Under the pieces are notes generated by a model. The model searched no databases. It was given only the letters and a program-made list of their open reading frames with translations, and was not told where the DNA came from. This document shows positions 37,919 to 50,445 of a stretch of DNA of 64,000 nt, in pieces. This stretch comes from Ananas comosus. Taxonomy: Eukaryota > Streptophyta > Magnoliopsida > Poales > Bromeliaceae. The position numbers were made by a program, and so were the translations under genes. The stretch is taken from the NCBI RefSeq assembly GCF_001540865.1, contig NC_033635.1:2318916-2382915 (forward strand), written 5' to 3'. Position 1 is the stretch's first letter; each line of letters starts with the position of its first letter.

Positions 37919-38785
37919 TGGAAATTTATAAGGTGTATTGAGTTGTTCACACTTAGTTGATTTAGTAGAGAACATATCCTCATAATCAGTGATCCATATG
38001 TTTTCTGTAGACTTTGTTAGCAAGAATTTTCTCCTATGGGTAGGTGAACAGATTTGTTTGTCAAATGTTTCTCTTTGAAATTTCGCGTGACAAATTGCTT
38101 TATTATACTAGCTAGGTAGTATATATTATAAATAGTTCTTTCCTGTTTGTATTGTTTGATGTAATTAAACTGAATCCTCGTGTATATTTGAAAGAAGTGT
38201 GTAATCATGAATTCCTTCGATGGAACAGTATCTTTGGGTTTATTAATTAATTGTTTTATTTAGTTGTTTAATTAATTACGTAGTTCTACAATTGATTGGG
38301 AAATAAGTTTCAACTTTCAAGTTAAACTGTGGATGGATGTTACGTACGTACGGTACAAGTTCTCGGGCACAATAGCAAGAAAATGTTTATACTAGGATGT
38401 GAATTAATTGTATACTAACATGCACTATCCTAGTAACTTAACTCTATTCTTTTTCTTTTCCCTTTTGAGCACACTCATGCTCAGCTTCAGCGCATTGTAA
38501 CGTCTACGCAGTACATGCATGTTTCCTTAGCAGTTAAAGCGTTTACGTTGTTTAATTACTCGGATCGATCAATTACGTACACATTGTATCATAGCCCACA
38601 AGGAACTCTACCATGTACATCCCACTTTAAGATTCCCATACAAAGAATCATGGATGCAAGGATACGTACACCGTATAAGAGTAATACATCTCTAATCTAC
38701 CTACACACAGTGATCACACTTGATGCATATATATGTAAATACATATATAAAGATATGTATGTACTCGTGAATAAAACACACGTAG
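37919..38785. other. Convergent intergenic region
   Basis: 3' flanks of the LURP-one-related gene and the kinase gene, which point at each other. Non-coding, with no clear repeat. Confidence 0.6.
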
Positions 38786-40312
38786 TCACGTCCCATTCTC
38801 TCTGTGGCGGTGTTTGGGCGAGTTTTTATACACCCCATTCCCCAGCTCCCGGGGCGCCTTCAGCTTGTGCCGTTGTCTTTGTTGTTGCGACGCATTACTC
38901 TCTTTGTCCTCGGCTTTCGCCGCGGCAGCGTCGACGTCGCCGTTGGTGTTATCGGGGCCGACGGTGTAGATGAAGGGGCCAAGGGGGACGTCGTCGAGGT
39001 CGAGGAGCGGCTCGAGGGCGTCGACGACGGCGGACATGTGGGGGCGGGACTTGGGGTTCTGGCTGAGGCATTGGTAGGCGATGGCGGCGGCGCGCTGGGC
39101 TCCCCGGGCCGAGTACTGCCCGTCAAGGCCGGGGTCCAAGACGCGCGCCAGGCGGCGCGCGTCGTTGAGGCACGGCCGCGCCCACTCCACCAAATTCTGC
39201 TCTCGGGTCGGCCGGCTCTTGTCCACCGACCGCCGGCCCGTAAGCAGCTCCAGCAGCACTACTCCGAAGCTATACACGTCGCTTTTTGCCGTCAGATGAC
39301 CTGACATGCCAAAAGTATATATAAAATTAGGAAGGGAGTAAAAAAAAAAATAAATTACAGATGTTAGTTTTGTATGTATTATTTTAGTATCCTGCATTAC
39401 TAAATCATAATTCTTGTGCTCAATTTTAAAGTTTATATTGGAAAGAGAAAAAAAATAAAAAAATAAAAAAAAAAGAAAATTGGTAGTGTAGAGAAGGTGT
39501 TGAATGATTTGTACCGTACCAGTCAAGATGTACTCTGGCGCGGCGTAGCCCTGCGTGCCCATGACACGTGTTGAGACGTGGGTGTCGTCTCCCTCGGGGC
39601 CGTCCTTTGCGAGCCCAAAGTCCGAGAGCTTCGCCTTGTAGTCCTACAAATTTAATCAGAGTTCACGTTAGTGTGTTTTTCTTTTCCCTTTTTTTTTCTC
39701 ACGAAGTAATTAGAACTCGTATTTTATTTAAAATAATATGAAAAGAGTTTTACCGCATTATATGAAACATAATAATGCGGCCCAGGTTGGGCCCACCTAA
39801 TGGCATTGCCAGTTATGAAACGGCCCAGGCCTTCTCTTTCATGGGCCGTAGGGTGCACAACACCCTGATCTAATTATTACGATGTTCACTACGAGATTCG
39901 ATCCACGCACATGTATGATATTTTAAAATATGTGCATAAAATAATTAAATTTATTATATTATATATACATTTTAAAAATTGACAATTACGATACGTTTTG
40001 TTAATACTTTATTTGGTATGGTTACATTTTTTGTGATCCACATATTTCTAAATTTTTAAATGTGAAGCAAATCAAACGGCCAATCTAGGGGCCAGCACGC
40101 GTGTACCCTACCTATCTCTTGCAAATGGTTAAGAGTTGAGCACTAAAGTTTCCTAACCACTACACCACAAGCAACAACAAGGAGATTAGGTCACCAATAA
40201 AATTTATCTGAGCAGCTTTTTTATGTGGGGACAATCTGATTCAATTCAATCATTTGTTACTATTTTAAAATTTATACATTATATGCGATAACAATTTCTT
40301 TCGGAACATCAC

Positions 40313-40350
<38 letters not shown>

Positions 40351-43300
40351 TTTAGCTCGTTTTAACTTTATTATTTTGTAGTTCAAAAAGTTGCGCTTAA
40401 CTATTCTGTGATTGTATCCAAAAAAAATTGTTATCGAGTTAGGATAACAACGTGAAATTTTGTAATAACCACATAATAGTTAAGTATAATTTTTGAACGA
40501 GAGGATGGCAGAGTATTAAGTTTATCCTTATCGTAACAATAATAATAATTATAAAAATGATAACTAGATTGACCACTGGTGAAGATGCTTAATTTAATTG
40601 GTCAAGTTGGGATCCATCATTATCAACTTATCATTAGTCTAAGATTCTCAAAGTTTATAGAAGTTTCCAATTGAAAGAGGACCAGCCAACCATCATGGAC
40701 TCTATTCGCCAACTTAGAACCTTTCATCACCAACTTGGACGGATTATTATTATTAATCAGATAAGAAATGTAACATCGGTTGTAGGTAAACATTTTTTTT
40801 TAAAAAAAAAGTAATAATAGTAATAAAAATAAATATATTATTGTAACATCATGCGTTTGCATGTTCAAAATGTGTGGTATTTATTAACTCCCTTGTCATC
40901 GATATATATTACTTTTCTTTAAGAACATGCCACTAGGAAAAGTAGTAAACTAGGAAAAGATGAAAGTGTTATAATTTTATTATTAAGTTTCTCCTAAATG
41001 AAATCCCTGTAGCTTTACATATCATTCTTCTTATTTTTTCATTTTTTAACAGAATTCAATCGGAGGGTTATGTTGCTCAGAAAAAAAAATACATACCCAC
41101 TGCTCTAATTAGAGATGACATATGAAATGTACTTGTTGATAGAGGAGTATATATAGAAAAATAAAAAAGGAGAGGGGATTAGTAAGGGGGATTAATAATT
41201 TACCGAGTCTAATAAGATGTTGGAGGCTTTGAAGTCCCGGTAGATAACCGGCTTTTCGGATTCGTGGAGAAAGGCCAAGCCTTTGGCGGCTCCCACCGCA
41301 ATTTTTAAGCGTGTTGACCATGGCAACGAAGCAAAGAACCCTGCAAAAAAAAAAAAAAAAAAAAAAAAAGAAGCAATGTATTAGGTCAAGGTCTAAAATA
41401 TTGCATAATAAATGAACCTGATCGAGTTGTTGAAAATCAAGTATCATTTTTGTTTAAAATTTGAGAGTCTTTCTATATACTTTACTTTTTTAAAATTATT
41501 ACAAAAAGAAAGGAAAAAAAGGGGTTTGTTGGACTACAATAATTTATTTAATAAATAAAGAAAAAGAAGATTTTAAATTTATGAGACTGGGCCGGTCCGT
41601 AGACCCTCGGCACAAATAAGGCCCAAGTTCGATCCGGCCCAACCGAGGCGATTAATTAATAGGGAAAACTTCAAATACGACTACTGTAGTTTCACACTTT
41701 TTCAATGAAATACCATGTGGTTTACAGTGTATCAATTTAGTGTCCTGTGGTTTCGTTTTTATCTTTTGATTATCGATTTCATTAATTTTTTTTGTTAAAT
41801 CAGCGGCAAAGTTAAAACTAAAGGGTACTAAAGTGAATATTCAATAAATCTAAGTGAGATATCTGAAGTTTTTTGTATATAATTTAACGAAATATTAACG
41901 AAAAAGCTGACGAAAAGATAAAAATAAAACTACAGGACATTAACTTAACACACTTTAAACTATAAGATACTAAAGTAAGAAAGTGTGAAACCACAGGAAT
42001 GTTATTTGAAGTTTACCCTTATTAATATCCATGTTTTTAGCATATTTGGAGTATATATAGCCTATAGGTGCTAATCCATGATCCCCTAATCCATGGTCCC
42101 TCCTTTTTTCTTTTTTTTTTTTAGTAATCTTTAAAGTGAAGTAGGTAAGGTGGCATATTATATGTTTTAGTCTTCATACACATGATGATGGTGATCTCAC
42201 TAAAATTGCTATATACAAGTGTTTGACAACTTAACCCCTAATAAAAAGAAAAGAATGATATGAAGTGTAGTTCTAGTTGTTTGGCCAAAAGTATCTCTGC
42301 ATGACATCCATGTGATTGTTCACAGCCCTAACTTTTTCTACTTTTGTTAGCTACTAATACACTAGTACATAATTTACAAAGTAGATGTATAAATTGTTTC
42401 TTTGCTATTCTGATATTGCGATTTAGTTTCTATACTTTTGTCAAAACATATTATTTCAGTAAACTACGTAACTTATTTTAATTAGTTTGACCAAAACAAG
42501 ATAAAAAAAGCCATTGTAAGACAAAAAGCGATGATTAGTTAAGTGAAAAAGTACAAAAATCAATTTGTAGTATTAGGATAGTACATGTACTACTTATTGT
42601 ACAATTTAGCCTAATTAATTAATTTATAGTTTTAAGACAAAGCTTAAGTTAAGATGACCCCTGCAAGAAAGGACTTTGAGTACAAGTTAACGGAAGAGGG
42701 AAATAGGTGGTGGGGAAAGGTTAAGAAAGACTTTGACAAAGTACTATGATGATTTAGATTGATAGGGTTATTAATTTTTTTAGTTTATTTGGAGCATAAA
42801 ATAGAGCGCAAATCAACTAAGTCACTAAAGCAGTTGAAGTGGTTGGAAAAATATAGAAAAGCATTATAAATGAGAGAAAAATGTAATGGGAATTAATTAA
42901 TGAAGGCCATGACTATCCAACTATATCTCATTAATTAATTAAGATGGGATGATTAGTCATTATTTGGGATAAGGAAATCAATTCTACATATCACGTGTAA
43001 AAACTTTTAGGGTGAATTATCAACTTAAGACCATCAATTAATGAGAGAAAAGACAACGAAAATGAAATAATATATCTCTCTTGCGATGTGTTGTTTTATC
43101 ATCATTTTTGTTGAGTTTATCTCTTTATTGATATTAATATTTTTCCAAAATACAGAAAAAAATTATTTTGGCGAAATCTTTAAAAAACAAAAAGAAACTT
43201 ATTTTTATCTTTTTTTTTAATTTAGAAACTCATTTTTATCATGTACAAAAATCATATATCAGAAAATTTGTTTGTTTCTTTTTTATTTAAAAAGAGAATA

Positions 43301-44777
43301 TTCATATGTTGTTATATAAGTATTTTCGACAAAGTATGTTTTCGGTGCAAGTAAACCTACCAAGGAACAACGCTTTGGCATAATAATGATAATGAAAACG
43401 ATATTTTCTTTCATTATTACAAAGTTTAGCTACTACACATACGGAATGATAAATAGGTGAAAACATACAAAATTTATCTACACTATGAACGAATTTGAGC
43501 TAGCTATCGAACTTTTTAAAATTTTAATTTTACTATCCAATTTTTCAATTTGTTCGATTTGAGTCAATCAACAATACTTCGTCTTCAAAAGTTAAGCTAA
43601 TTACTTAATTTTTTTAATTAATAGTTGTGATAATTATATAAAGTATATATTAACTAAATCTGTAAAAATAAGCGCTGCATTCAAATTTTAAAGTCAAAAG
43701 TACTGTTGGCCAATCACTTAAATTAAACGATTTGAAAGGTTGGATAGTAAAACCAAAACTCGGAAAGATTGAGTATGCAATTCAAAATAATCCATATTTT
43801 AGATAAATTTTGTACATTTTTATTTAATAAAAAATGGAAAGTGGAATATTCGAAAGAAGAGTCATTTTAAGTACTGAAAGATAATAATAATGATATGAGC
43901 TTCTTATACAAGCTCCAAGGTGTAAGTTAACAAGTCATATCAACATCAAGATTAATATATATCTCACCAAATATTTAACAATAATAGCTTGTAGTCCCAA
44001 ATATCTTAAGTTCAAAGTGATCACATAAATATACCATTTCTTTTTAATTTTGTCTTTTGAAAATTAATGATTTTTTTTTTCAAAAAGAAAAAAACAAAGT
44101 AAAATAATTAACTTACTTTTGAAAAGATGGTTCTCTAAGCTTCCCCGCGCCAGGAACTCATAGACCAAAAGCCGGTGCTCGTCTTCGTAGCAATATCCAA
44201 TCAATTTCACGAGATGAGGGTGTCTCAATTGCCCAAGAAATATTACCTCGGCCTGTTCATGCAAAAATGATAATAATGATGATAAAAAATCATATATACT
44301 GAAAAAAAAAAATTATATTAGTTCGTCGCTGTGACTGTCTATCTGTCTGTTCGTCCGTGCGAATTTGATGCGACGTACCAGCCATTCCTTGTGGCCTTGC
44401 GCGCCGTCGAGGTCCAACAGCTTGACGGCAACCGACTGGGCCTTCAACCCGGGCTTCAACTTCTCATCGACGAAGCCCTTGTAGACGGGGCCGAACCCGC
44501 CCTCGCCGAGGAAGTTGCTCATGGAGAACCCCTGCGTGGCGGCCTTGAGCTCCGCGAGGGTGAACACGTAGAGGTTCGACCCAACGAGCGATATCGAGAG
44601 GTCCTCGGGCGACAGCAGGCCCGTCGAGTTGCTCACTTCGGAGAACGACAGCCGGCTCTGCAGCGACTTCTGCTTCGCGACGACCTGCCCCCTCCTGGAC
44701 CGGACCTTCGGGCCGCGGTTGGCGACCCGCTTTCCGAAGCAGCCCGTCAGGAGGGACCGCCACGACTGCTTAGTCAT
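38786..44777 (-). CDS. RIPK-like receptor-like cytoplasmic kinase (RLCK-VII), 436 aa, five exons
   Basis: Exons 44777-44379, 44252-44117, 41340-41204, 39643-39520 and 39300-38786 (1311 bases, 436 aa), all GT-AG. It is a Ser/Thr kinase that relays signals from membrane immune or growth receptors. The N-terminus ([13 protein letters not shown]) and LSEDLSISL-type stretch (here [19 protein letters not shown]) match Arabidopsis RIPK, an RIN4-phosphorylating kinase. Kinase motifs: glycine loop [11 protein letters not shown] (91-101), lysine K119 (VAVKLLDL), catalytic D214 ([10 protein letters not shown]), DFG D232, then [10 protein letters not shown] and [22 protein letters not shown]. All catalytic residues are intact. 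The tail after about residue 370 is polar, rich in K, N and Q. There is no N-terminal Gly for myristoylation; Cys13 might be acylated. Intron 2 (41341-44116) is long and hosts a Mutator-like MITE. Confidence 0.94.
40314..40347. repeat. (AAT)n microsatellite in kinase intron 3
   Basis: About eleven AAT units inside the third intron of the kinase gene. Confidence 0.9.
41662..42018. mobile_element. Mutator-like MITE, AAACTTCAAATA family, copy 3, in kinase intron 2
   Basis: The flanks TAATTAATA (41653-41661) and TTATTAATA (42019-42027) agree at 8 of 9 bases. The ends are GGGAAAACTTCAAATACGAC on the left and GGGTAAACTTCAAATAACAT on the right (reverse complement), followed on both arms by GTTTCACACTTT. 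This is the best-bounded copy of the family. Confidence 0.8.
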
Positions 44778-45151
44778 AGTTGGTAGGGATGAGGGAGTCC
44801 CGGAGCTCGATCTCTTGGGTTTATAGTTTATGGGAACATGAATGTGGAGTTTGGTTTTTAAGGGAGAGGGGAGATAGTGGAAGGGATCAAAGAGGGGAGA
44901 GAGAGAGGTGATTATTCACAGCTCACCAACCACTGCTATATGTACCGAATTATATGGACGGGTTCTTCATGGGTCGTTTGGGGTGGGAAATGTCAAAGTT
45001 GACCCTTGACTTTTGTTATTATAGGGTGAGTTGGAGAGGAGGGAAAAAAAAAAAAGAATATTTAAAAATTAAAAATAAATAAGAGATTTGGAGATTTCAG
45101 AGTTTGTCTCTCTTTTTTTTTGTTTTTTTTTTTAAAGAGAGCAATGTACTA
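44778..45151. promoter_or_regulatory. Kinase gene upstream region
   Basis: Region upstream of the kinase start codon. The first 120 bases hold a purine-rich stretch (GGGAGAGGGGAGA, GAGAGAGAG near 44865-44910; CT-rich on the gene strand). No TATA box is assigned. Confidence 0.4.
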
Positions 45152-45590
45152 TTATTTTTTTAGAGAAAAACATAGAACGCTATCCCATTTTGTTTATTTT
45201 TTTAGAAATAAATTTAGGTTTATTTGGTTCTTCGGAAAAGTCTAAAAAAATTTCAAAAAATTATTCCTTTTCCAATTTTTCTCTGCTTAGTTTCAAGAAA
45301 AAGAAGTATATTTGAAAATCTTTTTTTCATATTTCATGAAAAACTAGTATCTTCGTTTTTCCATTTTTTTTTTAAGAAAACGAAAACATGTACTAGTTCT
45401 CCAAAAAATATAAAAAAGGTTTTTATAAAAACTTTTTTTTCTTATAACCAAACAAATGAAAAACAAAAAATCCACACTTTTCTCAACAAACCAAATAGCC
45501 CATAGCTGAAAATATAAGATAATTAAGTTTCAAACTTGGAACCTCTCACACCCACTATTAATCTTTTATCACTTGCGCTAATACGGTTAG
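45152..45590 (-). mobile_element. tRNA-derived SINE, copy 5, split by a MITE
   Basis: The SINE reads in two parts, 45152-45216 and 45502-45590; its AATAAATTTA/GCTGAAAAT region is interrupted by the element at 45217-45501. Same orientation as the other copies. The right end (ACTTGCGCTAATACGGTTAG) is diverged. Confidence 0.75.
45217..45501. mobile_element. Tourist-like MITE nested in a SINE
   Basis: 285 bp with inverted ends GGTTTATTTGGTTCTTCGG on the left and GGGCTATTTGGTTTGTTGA on the right (reverse complement). The flanking triplets are TTA and ATA, near the TTA/TAA duplication of PIF/Harbinger (Tourist) elements. The insertion point falls exactly where the SINE consensus is broken, which fixes both ends. 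It is AT-rich with no coding capacity. Confidence 0.75.
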
Positions 45591-46194
45591 TGAGGATATG
45601 TCAGCTAAAATCTCTCATTTTCTCATCTATTTTTATTATAAGCCCTAATTGTATCCAACATGATTCATTATTAAGGAATTAGCATGATTAACATGCTCAA
45701 GCAAGTCCTTTCTAGTTACGTATGAGTGGAGTCATCAATAATATTATTCTCATTTGATTGTTTATTTGTTTGAAAGTTATTATAAAAACTTTAATTTTAT
45801 TTTCTATTTAATAATTTAATATTATTATAGAGTTGTAGTTGTAGTTCAGTGGAAGTAATTTTAGACCTATTAGAATCGAAGTCACTTACGGGAAACAAAC
45901 AAAATCTTAAAAAACCAAAGTCATAATTATATCAAACAAGTAATGATTTTTTTAAAAAAAGAAAGAAAATCTAAAGATTTTTTGCTTTTTCTATTTTGGA
46001 CTCTAAAAAGAAGAGTTTCAATTCGAAAACTCTACAATGTGAAGCTGTTTTGCACTTTTCCCACATGATTACTACTGTGTACGAATACATTGTGTGTGAA
46101 TACAAAGAAAAGTAAAAACCATTTGCTTCAGGGTTAAGAAAAAATTAGTTATTTCAGAAATAGTATTAAGTTTAGGGTTAAGGTGGGATTAAAG

Positions 46195-46475
46195 TATTTT
46201 TGTGTTTGGTTGGAGGTTAGAATTAAGTCAGGATAGTAAAAAATAATGTTTGGTTGGAATAGGTGGGATAAGAAGGATAGTGGATTGTTATGAATAGAAA
46301 AGAGTATTTGGTTAGGGTTTGGTGGGGTTAGGTGGGGTTAGCTAACCCGGGATAACCCATTTGAGGTGGGGTTAGCTGGGGTTAGCTAACCCCACCCATT
46401 TTTAGAAGTATTTGGGATTAAAATAGGGGTTAAGGGGTTATTCCACCCCTTAACCCCCAACCAAACGGAGGAATA
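46195..46475. mobile_element. Probable MITE with GGGGTTAGCTAACCCC palindromes
   Basis: The left end GTGTTTGGTTGGAGGTTAG and the right end CCGTTTGGTTGGGGGTTAA (reverse complement) form inverted repeats. Inside are two self-complementary GGTTAGCTAACC blocks and several further GTTTGGTTGG and GTTAGG motifs. Superfamily is uncertain; ends are approximate. Confidence 0.6.
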
Positions 46476-46807
46476 GTTCAAGGATAAGAATACGAACCTA
46501 ATTTACCTCAATTATAAATTGTCCAAACCAATTTTACATGTTTTATATTACAACGTAATATCAATGTGTATATTTCGTCATGAATCACGCCCACGTACTC
46601 CATTAGTCGCAGCTTCTTACTTAAGCAGGGATCTTTTGAAGCATACATATTAGAAAATGTTGTGTTCTTTAAATGCTAGGCCACAAAAACAGGTTTCTTT
46701 TTTTATTTTGTTTTAAGAAAGATTAATGTATTTGACTCCCTTATAAAAGCCTCTTCCTTTACCGAGAATTACTCTCTTATTAATTGGGCACACGTTATCG
46801 CTTATGT

Positions 46808-46831
46808 AATATATATATATATATATATATG
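46808..46831. repeat. (TA)n microsatellite
   Basis: About twelve TA units in intergenic DNA between the palindromic MITE and the SINE pair. Confidence 0.9.
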
Positions 46832-47392
46832 GCATAAAAAAGTACATGGTGCGTAATCGTTTTATTAAATATTAACACTTATATAAAAACGTTCAAATGT
46901 AAATTTAGTAATTTTTTTCACATTTACAACAATAAATTAGTAAGAACGTGTCATGGTTGGATACTTTATAATATTACATGATCAACAAGGAATTCCTGTC
47001 TTAATTAAGAAAAATTACTTATATATCTTTTTTTTTTTTTAACCCCCTTTCTTCTAGCTTGCCCATGTAACATGTGCAAACAAAAAGAGACATAACAATA
47101 AGAGTGCACACCAAAGTAGCAAACGAATGCTCAAACATATTTGCATTTCATTCTCTTTGTGTGTCCAAACTATTCCGTGTGAGTGTAAATAGAGGGTCCT
47201 TTTTTAGGCTTTAGGTTTGATATATAGAATTTAGTAAAAAATGCTTTTGCGTTAGAGAAATTACAATTATTGTCAGGAAGACAAATCCTACTAATTTTTC
47301 ACATTTTATGGATAATAAAGTGTGTTTTGAGTAAGAGTTATCTAACTAGAAATAAGGAGCGTGTTTTTGTGTTAAGGACTATTTGAGCAAGG

Positions 47393-47544
47393 TTTTTTTT
47401 TTGAGAGATAAGTAGCACGCTACCCGCTTCGTTTATTTCATTTAGAAATAAACTTAGCTGGAAATATAAATCAACTAGGATTCGAATTTGGGTCTCGGGT
47501 ACCAACCACCAAGCCTTTTACCACTTGCTCTAGGGACGGTCGGT
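47393..47544 (-). mobile_element. tRNA-derived SINE, copy 6
   Basis: A near-consensus copy (GATTCGAATTTGGGTCTCGG, ACCAACCACCAAGCC, AGGGACGGTCGGT). Same orientation as the others. The flanks only share a weak CAAGGTT match, so the duplication is unproven. Confidence 0.85.
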
Positions 47545-47688
47545 ATTAGTGAGAATACAAGGTTATTAGTGAGAATAACACAGTATTATATCCTCATTTC
47601 GTACTATAAAATTGAAAGTTTTTGGTGCTAATTAAACTAGCTGGATGTTGGTGGAGTATCTGACTTGAGAGAAACAACAGTATCTTCT

Positions 47689-47847
47689 TTTTTTCTTTTT
47701 TTTTTAAGAGATAGGTAGTACGTTACCCTCTTCGTTTATTTTATTTAGAAATAAACTTAGCTGAAAATATGAATCAACTAGAATTCGAATTTGAGTCTCG
47801 GATACCAACCACCAAACCCTTTGCCACTTGCTCTAGAGATGGTCGGT
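47689..47847 (-). mobile_element. tRNA-derived SINE, copy 7, with perfect target duplication
   Basis: A perfect 16-bp duplication AACAACAGTATCTTCT flanks it (47673-47688 and 47848-47863). On the minus strand the element starts ACCGACC, has box-A-like and box-B-like blocks (AAATTCGAATTC) in the first 70 bases, and ends in a poly(A) tail. About 160 bp with a variable 14-16 bp duplication is typical of a SINE moved by a LINE's machinery. Confidence 0.92.
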
Positions 47848-48339
47848 AACAACAGTATCTTCTAGCAACGAAAAAAAACTGACTCCTTAGTATTCAGAGA
47901 TGTCAAGCGCCTTTGAAGTCATGGGTTCAATACTATTTAGTGCAGAACTTGGGGTGTCTCAATATTGTCAGTGTATAGCCATGCCCGAATGGGAGTCTTT
48001 TTATTTTCTTTGTTTTTTTGTTTCTTTGTTTCTTTTTTTTCTCTGAGGCCAAGTTGTCTTATTTTTATATTGCTCAGTTCATAAATCGCAATGAATAAAG
48101 TGGATCACTCTCTTCCCCACTCAAAATAAAAAATAAAAAATTGAAGTTCCTTTTTTTAGAGTTGGATCGAATGTAATTTCCACTGCTTTTGTTGTAGCAA
48201 AACCTTTAGACTTGTTTATGTTTTAATCAAATGATAAACAAAACTATGGTTACTAAAAATATAAATAGAAGGGGATGCAAGCAGACACTTTATATGTACT
48301 TCGATTCCATCAATGATCAAAGATACATATATATATATA

Positions 48340-48884
48340 TAGAGCTAGGCTACTATACTATCGGTAGCACGGAGCACTCCGTGCTACCAAGTTGTTTTCG
48401 ATGATGTGGCTTCCAAATCGACGATCGGCTCCGTTAGAGTTGATCTACACTATTGAAAGTATTTAGAAACTAAATTTCATAATTTTTCGATATCATTTAC
48501 CTATCAAACAAGTAGTCTAAAATTGAACGGCTGAAAATAAAAATCTCATAAAAAATGATGATAAAAGATTTAAATTCAAGATCAGATATACTGATCTTAT
48601 TCTAAATAGTGAAAAGAATTTTCTATAAAATTTTCATCGCATTTGGATTGTTTTACACCGTTAAACTCACAAACACACCACATCGGCCATTAAAATTGTC
48701 AATTTTGAGATCTTTTGATCACTAGTCAAATGATGTCGAAAAAATTTGAAATTTAGTTTTCAAATACTTTCAATAGTGTAGATCAAGTCTAACGGAGCCG
48801 ATCGTCGATTTGGAAGCCGCATCATCGAAAACAACTTGGTAGCACAGAGCGCTCCGTGCTACCGATAGCATAGTAGCCGGACTA
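48340..48884. mobile_element. TA-anchored palindromic MITE M1
   Basis: It starts AGGCTACTATACTATCGGTA and ends, in reverse complement, CCGGCTACTATGCTATCGGT, sitting between TA-rich tracts. Inside each end are GGTAGCACGGAG and CTCCGTGCTACC, then AGTTGTTTTCGATGATG with its complement, and the two halves pair over a long distance (CGATCGGCTCCGTTAGA on both arms). No protein is encoded. Confidence 0.75.
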
Positions 48885-48893
48885 TATATATAT

Positions 48894-49432
48894 AGTCCGG
48901 CTACTATACTCTTATAAGTACGATCGACTTCGTACTCATAAGTTGTTTTCGATGATAGAGCTTTCGAATCGACGATCCATACCGTTAAATATTATCTAGA
49001 GCATTTAAAACTTCTAGAAATTAAATTTTATAATTTTTTGATATCATTTACCCTAAGATCAAAAGCTCACAAAATTGACAATTTTTAACGGCCGGTATGA
49101 AATATTTGCTAGTTTAACGGTGTAAAAGAATCAGAATAGGTTGAATTTTTGATAGAAAATTCTATTCACTACCTAAATAAAGATCAATAACTCCGATCTT
49201 AAATTGAAAGATCCGATCATCCATTTTTAGGATGTCGTTCGATTTTGACCGTTCATTTTATACCCGCTTAATTAACTTTACAATGATTTCGAAAAATTAG
49301 GAAATTTATTTTTCAGAAGTTTCAAATACTCTAGATCATGTTTAACGGTGTGGATCGTCGATTCGAAAACCCTAACATCGAAAACAACTTATGAGTACGA
49401 AAGGCTCTATACTCATAATAATATAGTAGCCC

Positions 49433-49438
<6 letters not shown>
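48894..49438. mobile_element. TA-anchored palindromic MITE M2
   Basis: Starts AGTCCGGCTACTATACTC next to a short (TA)n, ends ATAATATAGTAGCCCTACT next to a long (TA)n at 49434-49480. It shares AAGTTGTTTTCGATGAT and GAATCGACGATCCA blocks with M1, and has a reverse-oriented near-copy inside M3. Confidence 0.75.

Positions 49439-49480
<42 letters not shown>
49434..49480. repeat. (TA)n tract between MITEs M2 and M3
   Basis: More than 20 TA units separating two elements of the same family, which fits insertion into TA repeats. Confidence 0.9.
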
Positions 49481-49484
<4 letters not shown>

Positions 49485-50170
49485 CGGCTGGGATACTATC
49501 GATAGCACCAAGGATTTGGTGCTATCGAGTTTTCCACCGTTAAATTTAACCCTTTGATTATTTTTACCCGTTAGATTATACTTTTCAACCAACTACTTAC
49601 TCAACCCTAGGGGGCCCACATCATCCTAACCACATCATCCTAACCACACCCTAGAGCCTTTCGTACTCATAAGTTGTTTTCGATGTTAGGGTTTTCGAAT
49701 CAACGATTCACACCGTTAAACATGATCTAGAGTATTTAAAAACTTCTAGAAAATAAATTTCGTAATTTTTCGAAATCATTATAAAGTCCATCAAGCGGGT
49801 ATAAAGTGAACGGTCAAAATTGAACGACATCCTAAAAATGAATGATCGGATCCTTCAATCTAAGATCGGAGTTATTGATCTTTATTTAGGTAGTGAATAG
49901 AATTTTCTATCAAAAAATCAACCTATTCTGATTCTTTTACACCGCTAAACTAGCAAATATTTCATACCGGTCGTTAAAAATTGTCAATTTTGTGAGCTTT
50001 TGATCTTAGGGTAAATGATATCGAAAAATTATAAAATTTAATTTCTAGAAGTTTTAAATGCTCTAGATAATGTTTAACGGTATGGATCGTCGATTCGGAA
50101 GCTCTATCATCGAAAACAACTTATGAGTACGAAGTCGATCGTACTCATAAGAGTATAGTAGCCGGACTCT
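49481..50170. mobile_element. TA-anchored MITE M3, composite with inverted copy of M2
   Basis: The first 170 bases (AGTTCGGCTGGGATACTATC, CCGTTAAATTTAACCC, CCACATCATCCTAACC) resemble M5 at 51391. From about 49655 onwards the sequence is the reverse complement of nearly all of M2, including ACGACATCCTAAAAATG and ATCGGAGTTATTGATC, ending GAGTATAGTAGCCGGACT. Confidence 0.75.
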
Positions 50171-50190
50171 AGAGAGAGAGAGAGAGAGAG

Positions 50191-50398
50191 TTTGACTATT
50201 ATATTTAATTTTATGAGTATGATCGTCTTCGTACTCACATGTCGTTTTTTATTATAAAATTTTCGAATCGACAATCAATACCGTTAAACTTAATTAAACG
50301 TATTTGAAATTTTTAAAAATTAAATTTCATAATTAAAAATAACTTACAAATACAATAAACTCTATACTCATAAGAGTATATATAATAGCCCTACTCTA
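50191..50398. mobile_element. TA-anchored MITE M4 (short, degenerate)
   Basis: Keeps the ends (TTTGACTATTATATTTAAT and AGAGTATATATAATAGCCC) and the GAATCGACAATCAATACCG block of the family, but the middle is deleted. A (TA)n tract follows at 50404-50441. Confidence 0.6.
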
Positions 50399-50403
50399 TA
50401 TTC

Positions 50404-50445
<42 letters not shown>

